From Sphaerisporangium corydalis (GTDB lineage: Bacteria > Actinomycetota > Actinomycetes > Streptosporangiales > Streptosporangiaceae): a stretch of DNA of 64,000 nt. Shown one piece after another: positions 25,225 through 33,778 of the stretch. The notes beneath the pieces are model-generated. The model ran no database searches, was not told the origin of the DNA, and saw only the letters and a program-made list of their open reading frames with translations. Both the position numbers and the translations under genes were made by a program. How positions within the stretch are numbered: position 1 is the stretch's first letter; each line of letters opens with the position of its first letter. Location: positions 1-64,000 of the forward strand of contig NZ_JANZYP010000036.1 in NCBI RefSeq assembly GCF_025506355.1, given 5' to 3'.

Positions 25225-25437
25225 GTGATCGACGACGACGACATCATGCGGGCGGTGGAGGCGCGGCGGCGGGAGGACGCCGAGTACGTCACCCGTCTCG
25301 ACTACGCCGTCCAGTACCGCGACGAGACCGCCATCGAGCACCTCGTCAAGAACGCCGTCACCCGGGTCCTCGGCATCGTGACCGACGTCGGCTTCGACGT
25401 CGTGCGGAGCATCTGGAACTGGCTCGTCGGCCGCTGA
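25225..25437 (+). CDS. Small hypothetical protein paired with the GTPase
   Basis: Unrecognised 70-aa protein. GTG 25225 has GGGGAG 6 nt upstream; GTG 25198 is an alternative without such a site. An acidic/charged N-terminus (IDDDDIMRAVEARRRED) is followed by an amphipathic, increasingly hydrophobic C-terminus (VLGIVTDVGFDVV, ending in IWNWLVGR) that could lie on a membrane surface. It begins 61 nt after the GTPase and is followed by a hairpin, so the two form a unit. A regulator or membrane anchor for the GTPase is a reasonable but untested idea. Confidence 0.6.
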   Translation: MIDDDDIMRAVEARRREDAEYVTRLDYAVQYRDETAIEHLVKNAVTRVLGIVTDVGFDVVRSIWNWLVGR

Positions 25438-25445
25438 TCCCCGCG

Positions 25446-25472
25446 GTCGCCCGGCACGGAGGCCCGGGCGAC
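25446..25472 (+). terminator. Hairpin ending the GTPase unit
   Basis: Perfect 9-bp stem GTCGCCCGG (25446-25454) with CCGGGCGAC (25464-25472) and a 9-nt loop, starting 8 nt after the small gene's stop. It separates the GTPase pair from the PknG operon. Confidence 0.6.
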
Positions 25473-25678
25473 GTGCGGAGACGCCGCCGGAGCGGGCCCC
25501 TCGCCGCTTCCGTGACGCCTACGTGACCGGTATGTGATGGAATACCCGCCTTGACGGCACCGCTCAACGCACGCGCGACCCCGAATTGTGGAAAGAATGT
25601 GTAAGTAGACGGGCGCGGTCCGTCCCACCCGGGGGGAGGCACGAAGCGTTGGGCATGCGTGGGGCCTCCGGCCCGCCG

Positions 25679-26845
25679 ATGAGCCTTGAGGGAATCGACC
25701 ACGCCCTGCGCCGCCGCACCGAGGAACGCGACCGCATCTCCGGCGACATGCTCGACCTCGACGGCCACCCGAGCCACGAACTGCTGAAGGGCCTGGCCGC
25801 CACCGGCGAGACCGCCCGCCGCTGGGAACAGGCCCAGGTCCGGCTCGTCACCCTGTGGTGGCTGTTCGACGCCTACCGGCGGGTGCTCGACCACGCCGAG
25901 GAACTGCGGGCCGCCCACCGGCCCGACATCGCCGCACTCACCGGCCTGCTCGCCGGCCCCTCGGTGGAGCTCAAGCCCGACGCCGTCCCCGTGGAGAAAC
26001 GCTCCCTGCTCCGCGCCGTCGGCGAGTGGATCACCCTGGACGTCGTCCTGGCCCGCATGGACGAGGCCTACCGCGAGGTCGCCGAGACCATCGCCGCCGT
26101 GGACGCCGCGTGGACCGACCTGCTGCCGCGCCTGGACCGGGCCGACGCCGCCCGCCGCGCGGCCAGGGACCTGGCCACCGGCCACGGCATCGCCGACCCG
26201 CTGCTGGACCGCGTCGACGCCGACGCCGCCCGCCTGCGCGCCTCGGCCGGCACCGACCCGCTGGGCTCGGCCTCGCTGCGCGGCGAGATGGACGCCACCG
26301 CCGCGGCCGCCGTCGCCCGCCGCGGCGCCATGGAGCAGGCCGCGCGGGTGCGTGAGGAGTACGCCGAGCGGGCCCGCCTGCTGGCCGAGCGGATCACGCG
26401 GGTGGCCGAGGCCGAGGACGAGGCGCGCCGGATCCGGGACGTGGTCACCGCCAAGATCCTCGCCCCGGCCCTGCCCGACCTCCCCGACCAGGCCCCCGCG
26501 CTGCGCGACCGGCTCGGCGCGCTCGCCACCGTCGGCGGGCGCTGGCTGGAGCTGGCCGAGCGGCTGACCGGGCTCGAACGCGGCGCCGAGGAGGCGCTGG
26601 CGCAGGCCGTCCGGGCGGCCGAGTCGATCGGCGGCCTCATCGGCCGCCGCGACGAGCTTCGCGGACGGCTGTCCGCGTACCAGGCCAAGGCGGTGCGTCT
26701 CGGCCACGCCGAGGACGTGGCGCTCGCCAGGCTGTACGGTGCGGCGCGCGACCTTCTGTGGACCGCGCCGTGCGACCTGCGGCGGGCCACCGTCGCGGTC
26801 GCCGAATACCAAAGGGCCATCACTCGGATCGGAGCGGCCGGATGA
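25679..26845 (+). CDS. Hypothetical coiled-coil protein, first gene of PknG operon
   Basis: Unrecognised, mainly helical protein of 388 aa rich in Ala/Arg/Glu, with long predicted coiled coils (RTEERDRISGDM; RVREEYAERARLLAERITRV; EDEARRIRDVV) and no signal peptide or membrane span. Its stop overlaps the pknG start (ATGA), so the two are made together. The start is uncertain. ATG 25679 opens the plausible MSLEGIDHALRRRTEE, but ATG 25655, or TTG 25649 with GGGGGGAGG 9 nt upstream, are possible. Position suggests a scaffold or regulator for the kinase. Confidence 0.65.
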   Translation: MSLEGIDHALRRRTEERDRISGDMLDLDGHPSHELLKGLAATGETARRWEQAQVRLVTLWWLFDAYRRVLDHAEELRAAHRPDIAALTGLLAGPSVELKPDAVPVEKRSLLRAVGEWITLDVVLARMDEAYREVAETIAAVDAAWTDLLPRLDRADAARRAARDLATGHGIADPLLDRVDADAARLRASAGTDPLGSASLRGEMDATAAAAVARRGAMEQAARVREEYAERARLLAERITRVAEAEDEARRIRDVVTAKILAPALPDLPDQAPALRDRLGALATVGGRWLELAERLTGLERGAEEALAQAVRAAESIGGLIGRRDELRGRLSAYQAKAVRLGHAEDVALARLYGAARDLLWTAPCDLRRATVAVAEYQRAITRIGAAG

Positions 26846-29220
26846 CCAAGTGCACGCAGCCCGGATGCCCCGGGACGGTGGTGGACGGGTACTGCGACAC
26901 CTGCGGCATGGCCCCCGTGCCGCAGGCCGCGCCCGCGCCGGCGCCGTCCCCGGCGGTGACCGCGTGGCCCTCGGCGCACCAGGGCTCGGCGCCGCCCGGG
27001 CCACCGCCGTCCTACGGGCCCGGCCAGGGCCGCCCCGGGCCCGCGTGGCCGTCGGCGCCCGTCCCCGCGAGCGGCGCCGCCCCGCCCTCGGGGTCGATGA
27101 CCCGGCCGTCCATCGGCCTGCCCGGCACCGGCGTCACCGCCTCCTCCGGCACGGCCGCGACCGGGTTCAGCGGCGGGTCGCGCCGCACCAGCAGCCGCTC
27201 GCGCCGGGGCATGCTCGGCATGGGGCTCGTCGAGGTGCCCCCCGTCCCCTACCGCGACCCCTCCGCCGTCGTCCTGGCCGACCCGGTGGTGCCCGAGGAC
27301 CGGCGCTTCTGCGGCAACCCCGACTGCGGCAAGCCGGTCGGCCGCCGCAGGGACGGCCAGCCCGGCCGGCCCGAGGGCTTCTGCCCGCACTGCGGCCAGC
27401 GCTACTCCTTCACCCCCAAGCTCCGCGACGGCGACTTCGTGGCCGGGCAGTACGAGGTCAAGGGCGCCCTGGCCCACGGCGGCCTCGGCTGGATCTACCT
27501 GGCCGCCGACCGCAACCTCGACGGCCGCTGGGTCGTCATGAAGGGCCTGCTGGACACCGGCGACCTGGAGGCGCTGGCCGCCGCCGAGGCCGAGCGGCGC
27601 TACCTCACGGCGATGGACCACCCCAACATCGTCAAGATCTTCAACTTCGTGAACCACCCCGACCCCGGCACCGGGACGATGGTCGGCTACATCGTCATGG
27701 AGTACGTCGGCGGCGAGCCCCTGCAGGACCTGCTGCGCAAGCGGCTCAGGGAGAGCGAGAACCGCCAGGCGCTCCCGCTGTCCCAGGTCATCGCCTACGG
27801 CCTGGAGATCCTGCGCGCCTTCGGCTACCTGCACGACCGCGGCATGATCTACTGCGACCTCAAGCCCGCCAACGTCATCCAGGTCGAGGAGCAGCTCAAG
27901 CTGATCGACCTCGGCGCGGTGCGGCGGGTCGACGACCCCGACAGCGCGATCTACGGCACCATCGGCTACCAGGCGCCCGAGATCGCCACCCGCGGCCCCT
28001 CGGTCGCCTCCGACCTGTACACCGTCGGCCGCACCCTCGCCGTGCTGAGCATCCCGTTCAGCCCGGCCAGCGGCGGCAACGCCACCCCGATCCCCGACAT
28101 GGGCCCGCAGTACGAGTCCTACCAGCGGTTCCTGCAGCGCTCCACCGACGCCGACCCCGGCAGGCGCTTCCAGAGCGCGGCCGAGATGTCCGACCAGCTC
28201 GTCGGCGTCCTGCGCGAGCTCAGGGCCGCCGAGGAGGGCGTCCCGCACGGCGCGCAGTCCGGCGTGTTCGGCCCCGAGCGGGTGGCGTTGGGCACCGACC
28301 TGGCCGCCGCCACCACCGGGCGGGTCTTCGACGGCCTGGCCCGCCTGGAGGCCGCGTCCGCGCTGCCCGTCCCGCTCGTCGACCCGCTCGACCCCGCCGC
28401 CGGGTTCCTGGCCGGGCTCACCTCCGGCAACCCCGACGAGCTGATCGCCGTCCTGCAGTCCGCGCCGACGACCCCGGAGACCTCGCTCGCCCTGATCCGG
28501 GTGCTCAGCGAGCTCGGCCGCCCCGTCTCCGAGGCCCTGTACGCCGCCGCGGCCAAGGAGCTGCCCGGCGACTGGCGCCTGTGGTGGTACCGAGGGGTCG
28601 CCGAGCTGGCCTCGGGCGACCCGGACATGGCCGTGCGCTACTTCGACGGCCTCTACTCCTGGTTCCCCGGCGAGACGGCGCCCCGGCTGGCCCTGGCCTT
28701 CGCCCTGGAGGCCGTCGGGGCCGGCGCCGAGGCCGCCCGCCACTACGCCGCCATCTGGCAGACCGACCGGTCCTTCGTCAGCGCCTGCTTCGGCCTGGCC
28801 CGGATCCGGCTCGCCGAGGGCGACCGCGCCGGGGCGACCCGGTCCATGGACGAGGTGCCGCCGACCTCCATCCACCGCACCGCCGCCCAGGTGGCCGCCG
28901 TCGCGGTCGCCGTGCGCGGCCAGGCGCCGGCCGAGCCCGAGCTGGTCGCGGCGGGGGAGCGGCTGCGCACGCTCAAACTCGACTCGCGCGACCGCGACGG
29001 GCTGGCCTCGGAGGTGCTGGAGAGCGCGCTCGCCCGCTTCGTCACCGGCCAGGCCGGCTCCGGCGGCGGGACGCTGCTCGGCACCCCGCTGAACGAGCGG
29101 GGCGTGCGCGGCGAGCTGGAGCGCGTCTACCGGGCGCTCGCCCGCTCGGCCGGCTCCACCGAGGACCGGCACGCCCTCATCGGCCGGGCCAACGCCGTGC
29201 GCCCGAGGACGCTGTGGTGA
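26842..29220 (+). CDS. pknG: Serine/threonine-protein kinase PknG
   Basis: Soluble Ser/Thr kinase, 792 aa. Order: an N-terminal zinc ribbon (CTQPGC...CDTCG), a Pro-rich linker, a rubredoxin-like metal site (FCGNPDCG...FCPHCG, about 155-195), a kinase domain, then a TPR region. In the kinase the glycine loop is AHGGLGWIYLA, the ATP lysine K234, the catalytic YCDLKPAN D339 and the metal-binding DLG D356; DLG in place of DFG is a PknG trait. In mycobacteria PknG, signalled by GlnX and GlnH, phosphorylates the FHA protein GarA to control 2-oxoglutarate/glutamate metabolism. Here phosphatase, FHA, GlnX- and GlnH-like genes follow in order, supporting the same role. The start overlaps the upstream stop. 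Confidence 0.93.
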   Translation: MTKCTQPGCPGTVVDGYCDTCGMAPVPQAAPAPAPSPAVTAWPSAHQGSAPPGPPPSYGPGQGRPGPAWPSAPVPASGAAPPSGSMTRPSIGLPGTGVTASSGTAATGFSGGSRRTSSRSRRGMLGMGLVEVPPVPYRDPSAVVLADPVVPEDRRFCGNPDCGKPVGRRRDGQPGRPEGFCPHCGQRYSFTPKLRDGDFVAGQYEVKGALAHGGLGWIYLAADRNLDGRWVVMKGLLDTGDLEALAAAEAERRYLTAMDHPNIVKIFNFVNHPDPGTGTMVGYIVMEYVGGEPLQDLLRKRLRESENRQALPLSQVIAYGLEILRAFGYLHDRGMIYCDLKPANVIQVEEQLKLIDLGAVRRVDDPDSAIYGTIGYQAPEIATRGPSVASDLYTVGRTLAVLSIPFSPASGGNATPIPDMGPQYESYQRFLQRSTDADPGRRFQSAAEMSDQLVGVLRELRAAEEGVPHGAQSGVFGPERVALGTDLAAATTGRVFDGLARLEAASALPVPLVDPLDPAAGFLAGLTSGNPDELIAVLQSAPTTPETSLALIRVLSELGRPVSEALYAAAAKELPGDWRLWWYRGVAELASGDPDMAVRYFDGLYSWFPGETAPRLALAFALEAVGAGAEAARHYAAIWQTDRSFVSACFGLARIRLAEGDRAGATRSMDEVPPTSIHRTAAQVAAVAVAVRGQAPAEPELVAAGERLRTLKLDSRDRDGLASEVLESALARFVTGQAGSGGGTLLGTPLNERGVRGELERVYRALARSAGSTEDRHALIGRANAVRPRTLW

Positions 29221-30128
29221 CCGGCGCCTGTCCCGTGTGCGGGACCCGCGTGCTGGCCGGGGAGGCGTTCTGCGAGCGCTGCGGCCACGACCTGTCCCTG
29301 CGGCCCGTCTCCTGCACGGCCTGCGGGTCGGCGAGCGTGGGCGCCGACGGCTACTGCGAGAACTGCGGCATGCTCCAGCCGACCGGCCGCGACCACGTCG
29401 AGATCGAGCTGGAGGCCCTGGCCGGGGTCAGCGACCGCGGCCTGCGGCACAGCCGCAACGAGGACGCCATCGCCCTGCTGGCCCCCGGGCAGGGCGTCCT
29501 GGTGGCCGTGGTGTGCGACGGGGTGTCCACCTCGCCGCGCCCCGACGAGGCCTCCCAGGCGGCGGTCGACATCGCCGCCGCCGCGATCGCCAAGAGGCTC
29601 GCCGACGGGGACGACGCCGAACAGGCCACCCGCGAGGCCGTACGGCTCGCCGCCGACGCGGTCGCGGGCTCGGCCAGGATCGGCGAGGACTCGCCCGCCT
29701 GCACCTACGTCTCCGCGGTCGTCGCGGGACGGCAGGTCACGATCGGCTGGGTGGGCGACAGCCGCGCGTACTGGCTCGGGCCGCAGTCGGCGCTGCTCAC
29801 CACCGACGACGCCACCCCCGGCACCCACATGCTGACCGCGTGGCTGGGCGCCGACGCCGGAGAGGTGGTGCCGCACATCAGGACGTTCACCACCGACGGC
29901 CCCGGGGTGGTGCTGCTGTGCAGCGACGGGCTGTGGAACTACTACCCCGAGCCGGAGGCGCTGGCCGCCAACGCGTTGAACGACACCCCCCTGACGGCGG
30001 CGCGGCGGCTCGTGCGGCTGGCCAACGACGCCGGGGGACACGACAACATCACCGTCGCGGTCATCCCGTTCGGACAGGGGGAGCGGGCCGAGACCACGGT
30101 GGCATTCCCGAAGGAGAGAAGTGACTGA
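29217..30128 (+). CDS. PP2C-family Ser/Thr phosphatase with two zinc ribbons
   Basis: Metal-dependent protein phosphatase, 303 aa, the likely antagonist of PknG. The N-terminus carries two zinc ribbons (CPVCG...CERCG and CTACG...CENCG, residues 4-45). The PP2C core shows SDRGLRHSRNEDA, VVCDGVSTS (metal Asp), WVGDSRAYW, CSDGLWNYY and GGHDNITVAV, all standard metal-site motifs. GTG 29217 overlaps the pknG stop (GTGA) and the 3' end overlaps the VWA gene by 8 bp. The second ribbon DGYCENCGM closely echoes the PknG ribbon DGYCDTCGM, suggesting a shared docking partner. Confidence 0.92.
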   Translation: MTGACPVCGTRVLAGEAFCERCGHDLSLRPVSCTACGSASVGADGYCENCGMLQPTGRDHVEIELEALAGVSDRGLRHSRNEDAIALLAPGQGVLVAVVCDGVSTSPRPDEASQAAVDIAAAAIAKRLADGDDAEQATREAVRLAADAVAGSARIGEDSPACTYVSAVVAGRQVTIGWVGDSRAYWLGPQSALLTTDDATPGTHMLTAWLGADAGEVVPHIRTFTTDGPGVVLLCSDGLWNYYPEPEALAANALNDTPLTAARRLVRLANDAGGHDNITVAVIPFGQGERAETTVAFPKERSD

Positions 30129-31410
30129 CTTCACCATTCGCGTGGACCAGAACAAGTACCTGCCCGCGGGGAGCCAGGAGGTCCACGGGATCATCACGGT
30201 CGAGGCGAGCGGCCCGGTGGAGCGGGCCGCGGTGGCCGAGGCGGCCGAGGTGATCATCATCGACACGTCGGGCTCCATGTCCTACGGCAAGATCGCCGAC
30301 GCCCGCAAGGCGGCCCAGGCGGCCGTCGACACCCTGCGCGACGGGGTGTACTTCGCGGTGATCTCCGGCAACCACCAGGCCGAGGTCATCTACCCCGGCG
30401 ACGGGCGGCTCGGCCCGGTGAACGCCCAGAGCCGGCACGCCGCCAAGGAGGCCATCTCCCGCCTGCGCGCCGAGGGCGGCACCGCCATGGGCCGGTGGCT
30501 GCGCCGCGCCTCCGACCTGTTCAGCGCCCACCAGGTGACCCACCCCGGCGCGATCAGGCACGCCATCCTGCTGACCGACGGCAAGAACGAGCACGAGCCC
30601 GCGCCCGAGTTCGACGCCAACCTCACCTACTGCTCGGGCAAGTTCACCTGCGACTGCCGGGGCGTCGGCACCGACTGGGTGGTGGCCGAGGTGCGCAGGA
30701 TCGGCTCCACCCTGCTCGGCAGCGTGATGGACGTGCGCAGGCCCGAGGAGCTGGAGGCCGACTTCCGGGCGATGACCGAGGCGGCGATGGGCAAGACCGT
30801 CGCCGACGTCGCGCTGCGCGTGTGGATCCCCCGGGCGGCGTCGCTGAACTTCGTCAAGCAGGTGTCCCCCGCGCTGGAGGACCTCACCGGCCGCCGCACC
30901 GACGTGGACGCCCTCACCGGCGACTACCCCACCGGCGCCTGGGGCGGAGAGTCGCGCGAGTACCACGTCAGCGTGCGGGTGCCCGGCGGCAACATCGGCC
31001 AGGAGATGCGCGCCGGCCTGGTCAAGCTGGTGGTGCCCGCCACCGGCGAGGTGCTGGCCAGCGGCAACATCCTGGCCCAGTGGAGCGACGACCCCGTCCA
31101 GTCCACCCGGATCAACCCCAGGGTCGCCCACTACACCGGCCAGCAGGAGCTCGCCTCGCTCATCCAGGAGGGCCTGCAGGCGCGCAACGACGGCGACGTG
31201 GAGACCGCGACCGCCCGGCTCGGCAAGGCGCGCGGCATCGCCGAGAAGGCCGGCAACGAGGAGACCGCCAAGCTGCTCGACAAGGTCATCGACGTCGACC
31301 CCGAGTCCGGGACCGCACGTCTCAAGCGCGTCGTCGACAAGGCGGACGAGATCGCGCTCGACACCCGCTCCGTCCGCACCGTCCGCATGCGCAAGGACCC
31401 GGAGAACTAA
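30121..31410 (+). CDS. VWA-domain protein of the PknG operon
   Basis: Cytosolic von Willebrand factor A protein, 429 aa, with no signal peptide. The MIDAS metal motif DTSGS is at residues 48-52 with the supporting HAILLTDGKNEHE strand; the domain runs to about 240. A cysteine-containing loop (YCSGKFTCDCRG) sits inside it and might bind a metal. A beta-rich middle region (REYHVSVRVPGGNIGQEM) and a C-terminal helical hairpin follow. GTG 30121 overlaps the phosphatase end. VWA proteins mediate metal-dependent protein contacts, so it may assemble the kinase, phosphatase and FHA proteins. Function is inferred from context. Confidence 0.88.
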   Translation: MTDFTIRVDQNKYLPAGSQEVHGIITVEASGPVERAAVAEAAEVIIIDTSGSMSYGKIADARKAAQAAVDTLRDGVYFAVISGNHQAEVIYPGDGRLGPVNAQSRHAAKEAISRLRAEGGTAMGRWLRRASDLFSAHQVTHPGAIRHAILLTDGKNEHEPAPEFDANLTYCSGKFTCDCRGVGTDWVVAEVRRIGSTLLGSVMDVRRPEELEADFRAMTEAAMGKTVADVALRVWIPRAASLNFVKQVSPALEDLTGRRTDVDALTGDYPTGAWGGESREYHVSVRVPGGNIGQEMRAGLVKLVVPATGEVLASGNILAQWSDDPVQSTRINPRVAHYTGQQELASLIQEGLQARNDGDVETATARLGKARGIAEKAGNEETAKLLDKVIDVDPESGTARLKRVVDKADEIALDTRSVRTVRMRKDPEN

Positions 31411-31412
31411 GG

Positions 31413-32291
31413 ATGGCCATCTGCCCCGAAGGGCACGAATCCTCCGACGAGGAGTACTGCGACACCTGCGGCGCGCTCATGTCGGGCAGCCCCGCCCAGG
31501 GCGCTCCCGCCCAGGGCGGCTCCCCGGCCCCCGGCCCTTCGGCGGGCGGCGAGCACCCCGGCCCGTGCCCCGACTGCGGCGCGCCGCGCACCGGGCGGTT
31601 CTGCGAGAGCTGCGGCTACGACTTCGTGCTCGGCGGCGGCGCGCGCACGGCCCCGCCGTCCGCCGCGCAGCCGGCGCCCCCCACCGGGCAGTCGGCACGC
31701 ACCGGCCCGCCCGCCCCCTCCTGGCAGCCCGCGCAGCCGGTGCGGCCCGGCCAGTCCTGGCAGCCCGCCCAGCCTGTCGGGTCCCCCCGGTCCTGGCAGG
31801 CCGCCCCGCCGCCGTCGGCGGCCCAGCCCGGGCCCTCGACCTCCGGGGGGCCGGTGCCGTCCGGGGGAGCGGGGCAGACCCCCGTGCGGCCCGGCGGGTG
31901 GGTCGCGGTGATCGCCGCCGACCGCGCCTACTACGACTCGATGATCGCCCTGGGCGGTCCCGACGCGGCCAGGGTCGCGTTCCCGCCGTACTGCCCGGAG
32001 CGCAGCGTCGGCCTCGGCGGCGCCGAGATGCGCATCGGGCGGCGCAGGCAGTCGCGGCCGATGGTGCCCGAGATCGACCTGTCAGAACCGCCGGAGGACC
32101 CCGGCGTCTCCCACCTGCACGCCGTGCTGCTCGCCCAGCCCGACGGGTCCTGGCACCTCGTGGACCCCGGCTCGGCCAACGGCACCCTCGTCAACGGAAA
32201 GACCGTCGAGATCAACGTCCCGGTTCCCCTGTCCGACGGCGACCGCGTCCACGTCGGCGCGTGGACCGTCATCACGGTGCGGAAGGGCTGA
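31413..32291 (+). CDS. Double zinc-ribbon FHA-domain protein
   Basis: 292-aa adaptor. Two zinc ribbons (CPEGH...CDTCG at about 4-22 and CPDCG...CESCG at about 50-67) precede a long Pro/Gln/Ala-rich linker with repeated SWQPAQPV-like units. A C-terminal forkhead-associated domain follows (about 205-290): MRIGRRRQSR, VSHLHAVL and VDPGSANGTLVNG, matching the GR..S.H..NG phosphothreonine-binding pattern. ATG 31413 is 3 nt after the VWA stop, with GGAG at 31401. It is the likely phosphopeptide reader of the operon. It resembles GarA only in its FHA part, so a separate GarA may exist elsewhere. Confidence 0.9.
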   Translation: MAICPEGHESSDEEYCDTCGALMSGSPAQGAPAQGGSPAPGPSAGGEHPGPCPDCGAPRTGRFCESCGYDFVLGGGARTAPPSAAQPAPPTGQSARTGPPAPSWQPAQPVRPGQSWQPAQPVGSPRSWQAAPPPSAAQPGPSTSGGPVPSGGAGQTPVRPGGWVAVIAADRAYYDSMIALGGPDAARVAFPPYCPERSVGLGGAEMRIGRRRQSRPMVPEIDLSEPPEDPGVSHLHAVLLAQPDGSWHLVDPGSANGTLVNGKTVEINVPVPLSDGDRVHVGAWTVITVRKG

Positions 32292-32292
32292 G

Positions 32293-33765
32293 ATGACACT
32301 TCCCGCTCCCGCTCCCCCCACCGCGCCGTCCCCCGTCATGGGGTCAGGCCCCGTCGCGCCGCTCGCGCCCCCGCCCGCGGTCCCCGAGCCGGTCCGCCGC
32401 GTCAGGAAGGCGCGGACGGTGCCCGGCAGGATCAGGGTGTTCACCGCCCTGTCGGTGGCCGCGGTCCTGCTGCTGTTCGGCACGGTCGCCCTGTCCATCG
32501 GGCACGCCAAGGACGGCCTCAACGTCATCGGCCACACCGCCGGACCGCAGGTCGTGGCCACCGCCGACCTGTACTTCGCGCTGAGCGACATGGACGCCCA
32601 GGTCGCCAACGTGCTGCTGTCGGGCCGCGACGGCACGCTCGGCCCCGGCCGGACGGCCATGCTCGCCCGCTACGACGACCGCCGGTCGCAGGCCGACCGC
32701 GCCGTGCTGCAGGCCGCCGACCTGGCCAGCGGCGACGTCACCGAACAGGTGACCGTCCGCGCGCTCCTGGACGGGCTCGGCCGCTACGAGCGGCTGGCCG
32801 CCCGCGCGCTGCTGTTGGACGAGCAGTCCGCCCACGAGGCCGGGCCGCCCCCGCAGGCGGTGCTGGACGTCTACCGCCAGGCCACCGACCTGATGCGCCT
32901 GGACCTGCTGCCCAAGGCCTACAACCTGACGCTCGACAGCGGCACCATCGTCAGGCACGCCTACCTGGCCGAGCTGTCGGCCGTGCAGACCGCGCGGCTG
33001 TGGGTGGGGCTCGCCGGGGTGCTCACCCTGGTGGTGCTCATCGCGCTGCAGGTCTACATCAGCCGCAGGTTCCGGCGCACCCTCAACCTGCCGCTGCTGG
33101 TGGCCGCGATCGTCGCCGGCGCGCTGACCGTCGCGGCGGTGCTGGTCCTGCAGCACGAGGCCGGGGTGCTCAGGGACGCCAAGGAGAACGGCTTCAACTC
33201 CGTACTCGCGCTGTCCCGCGCACGGGCCATCGGCAACACCATGCACGGCGACGAGACCCGCTACCTGCTCGACCCGCAGCGGGCCGACACCTACGAGCAG
33301 GTGTACCTCGACAAGTCGCAGGCCGTGCTCTACGTCCCCGGCGGCAACCTCGACAAGTACTACGCCGCGGTGGACACCGCGGTCGCCGCCTACCCAGGGA
33401 AGGCCGGCTTCCTCGGGTTCTACGGCACCGAGGCCGCCAGCATCACCCTGCCCGGCCAGCGCGAGGCCGTCTCGGAGGTGCTCAAGCTGTACCAGTCGTT
33501 CCAGCGGAACGACCGGCAGATCCGGCGGTCCGCCGTGGCGGGCGACCGGCTGCCGGCCATCCAGGCCGCCATGGGCTCCGCGTTCGGCTCCTATGACGAG
33601 GCGCTGGTGAAGCTGACCGCCCTGCACCGCGAGGCGTTCGACACCGCCGTGCGCGAGGGCGACGACGCGCTCGGCGGGTGGACCCTGGTGCCGCCGGTGG
33701 CCGTGCTGGCCGCCGTCCTGCTGATCCTCATCGGTGTCCGGCCCCGGCTCGCCGAGTACCGCTGA
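32293..33765 (+). CDS. GlnX-like integral membrane sensor protein
   Basis: Membrane protein, 490 aa, with four hydrophobic spans: about residues 45-68, 237-256, 266-287 and 462-482. Two large extracytoplasmic helical domains lie between spans 1-2 and 3-4, the layout of mycobacterial GlnX, which passes the GlnH ligand signal to PknG. The Pro-rich N-terminus is cytosolic. It starts 1 nt after the FHA gene stop and is followed by the binding lipoprotein. The extracytoplasmic domains look like methyl-accepting/histidine-kinase four-helix sensors. Assignment rests mainly on topology and the gene order kinase ... GlnX, GlnH. Confidence 0.8.
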   Translation: MTLPAPAPPTAPSPVMGSGPVAPLAPPPAVPEPVRRVRKARTVPGRIRVFTALSVAAVLLLFGTVALSIGHAKDGLNVIGHTAGPQVVATADLYFALSDMDAQVANVLLSGRDGTLGPGRTAMLARYDDRRSQADRAVLQAADLASGDVTEQVTVRALLDGLGRYERLAARALLLDEQSAHEAGPPPQAVLDVYRQATDLMRLDLLPKAYNLTLDSGTIVRHAYLAELSAVQTARLWVGLAGVLTLVVLIALQVYISRRFRRTLNLPLLVAAIVAGALTVAAVLVLQHEAGVLRDAKENGFNSVLALSRARAIGNTMHGDETRYLLDPQRADTYEQVYLDKSQAVLYVPGGNLDKYYAAVDTAVAAYPGKAGFLGFYGTEAASITLPGQREAVSEVLKLYQSFQRNDRQIRRSAVAGDRLPAIQAAMGSAFGSYDEALVKLTALHREAFDTAVREGDDALGGWTLVPPVAVLAAVLLILIGVRPRLAEYR

Positions 33766-33778
33766 AGGGAACGTCTTG

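Noticed and set aside
26068-29172. 1034-aa minus-strand frame opposite pknG
   Set aside because: Mirror frame of the kinase and coiled-coil genes, repetitive Gly/Arg/Val composition, no start signal.
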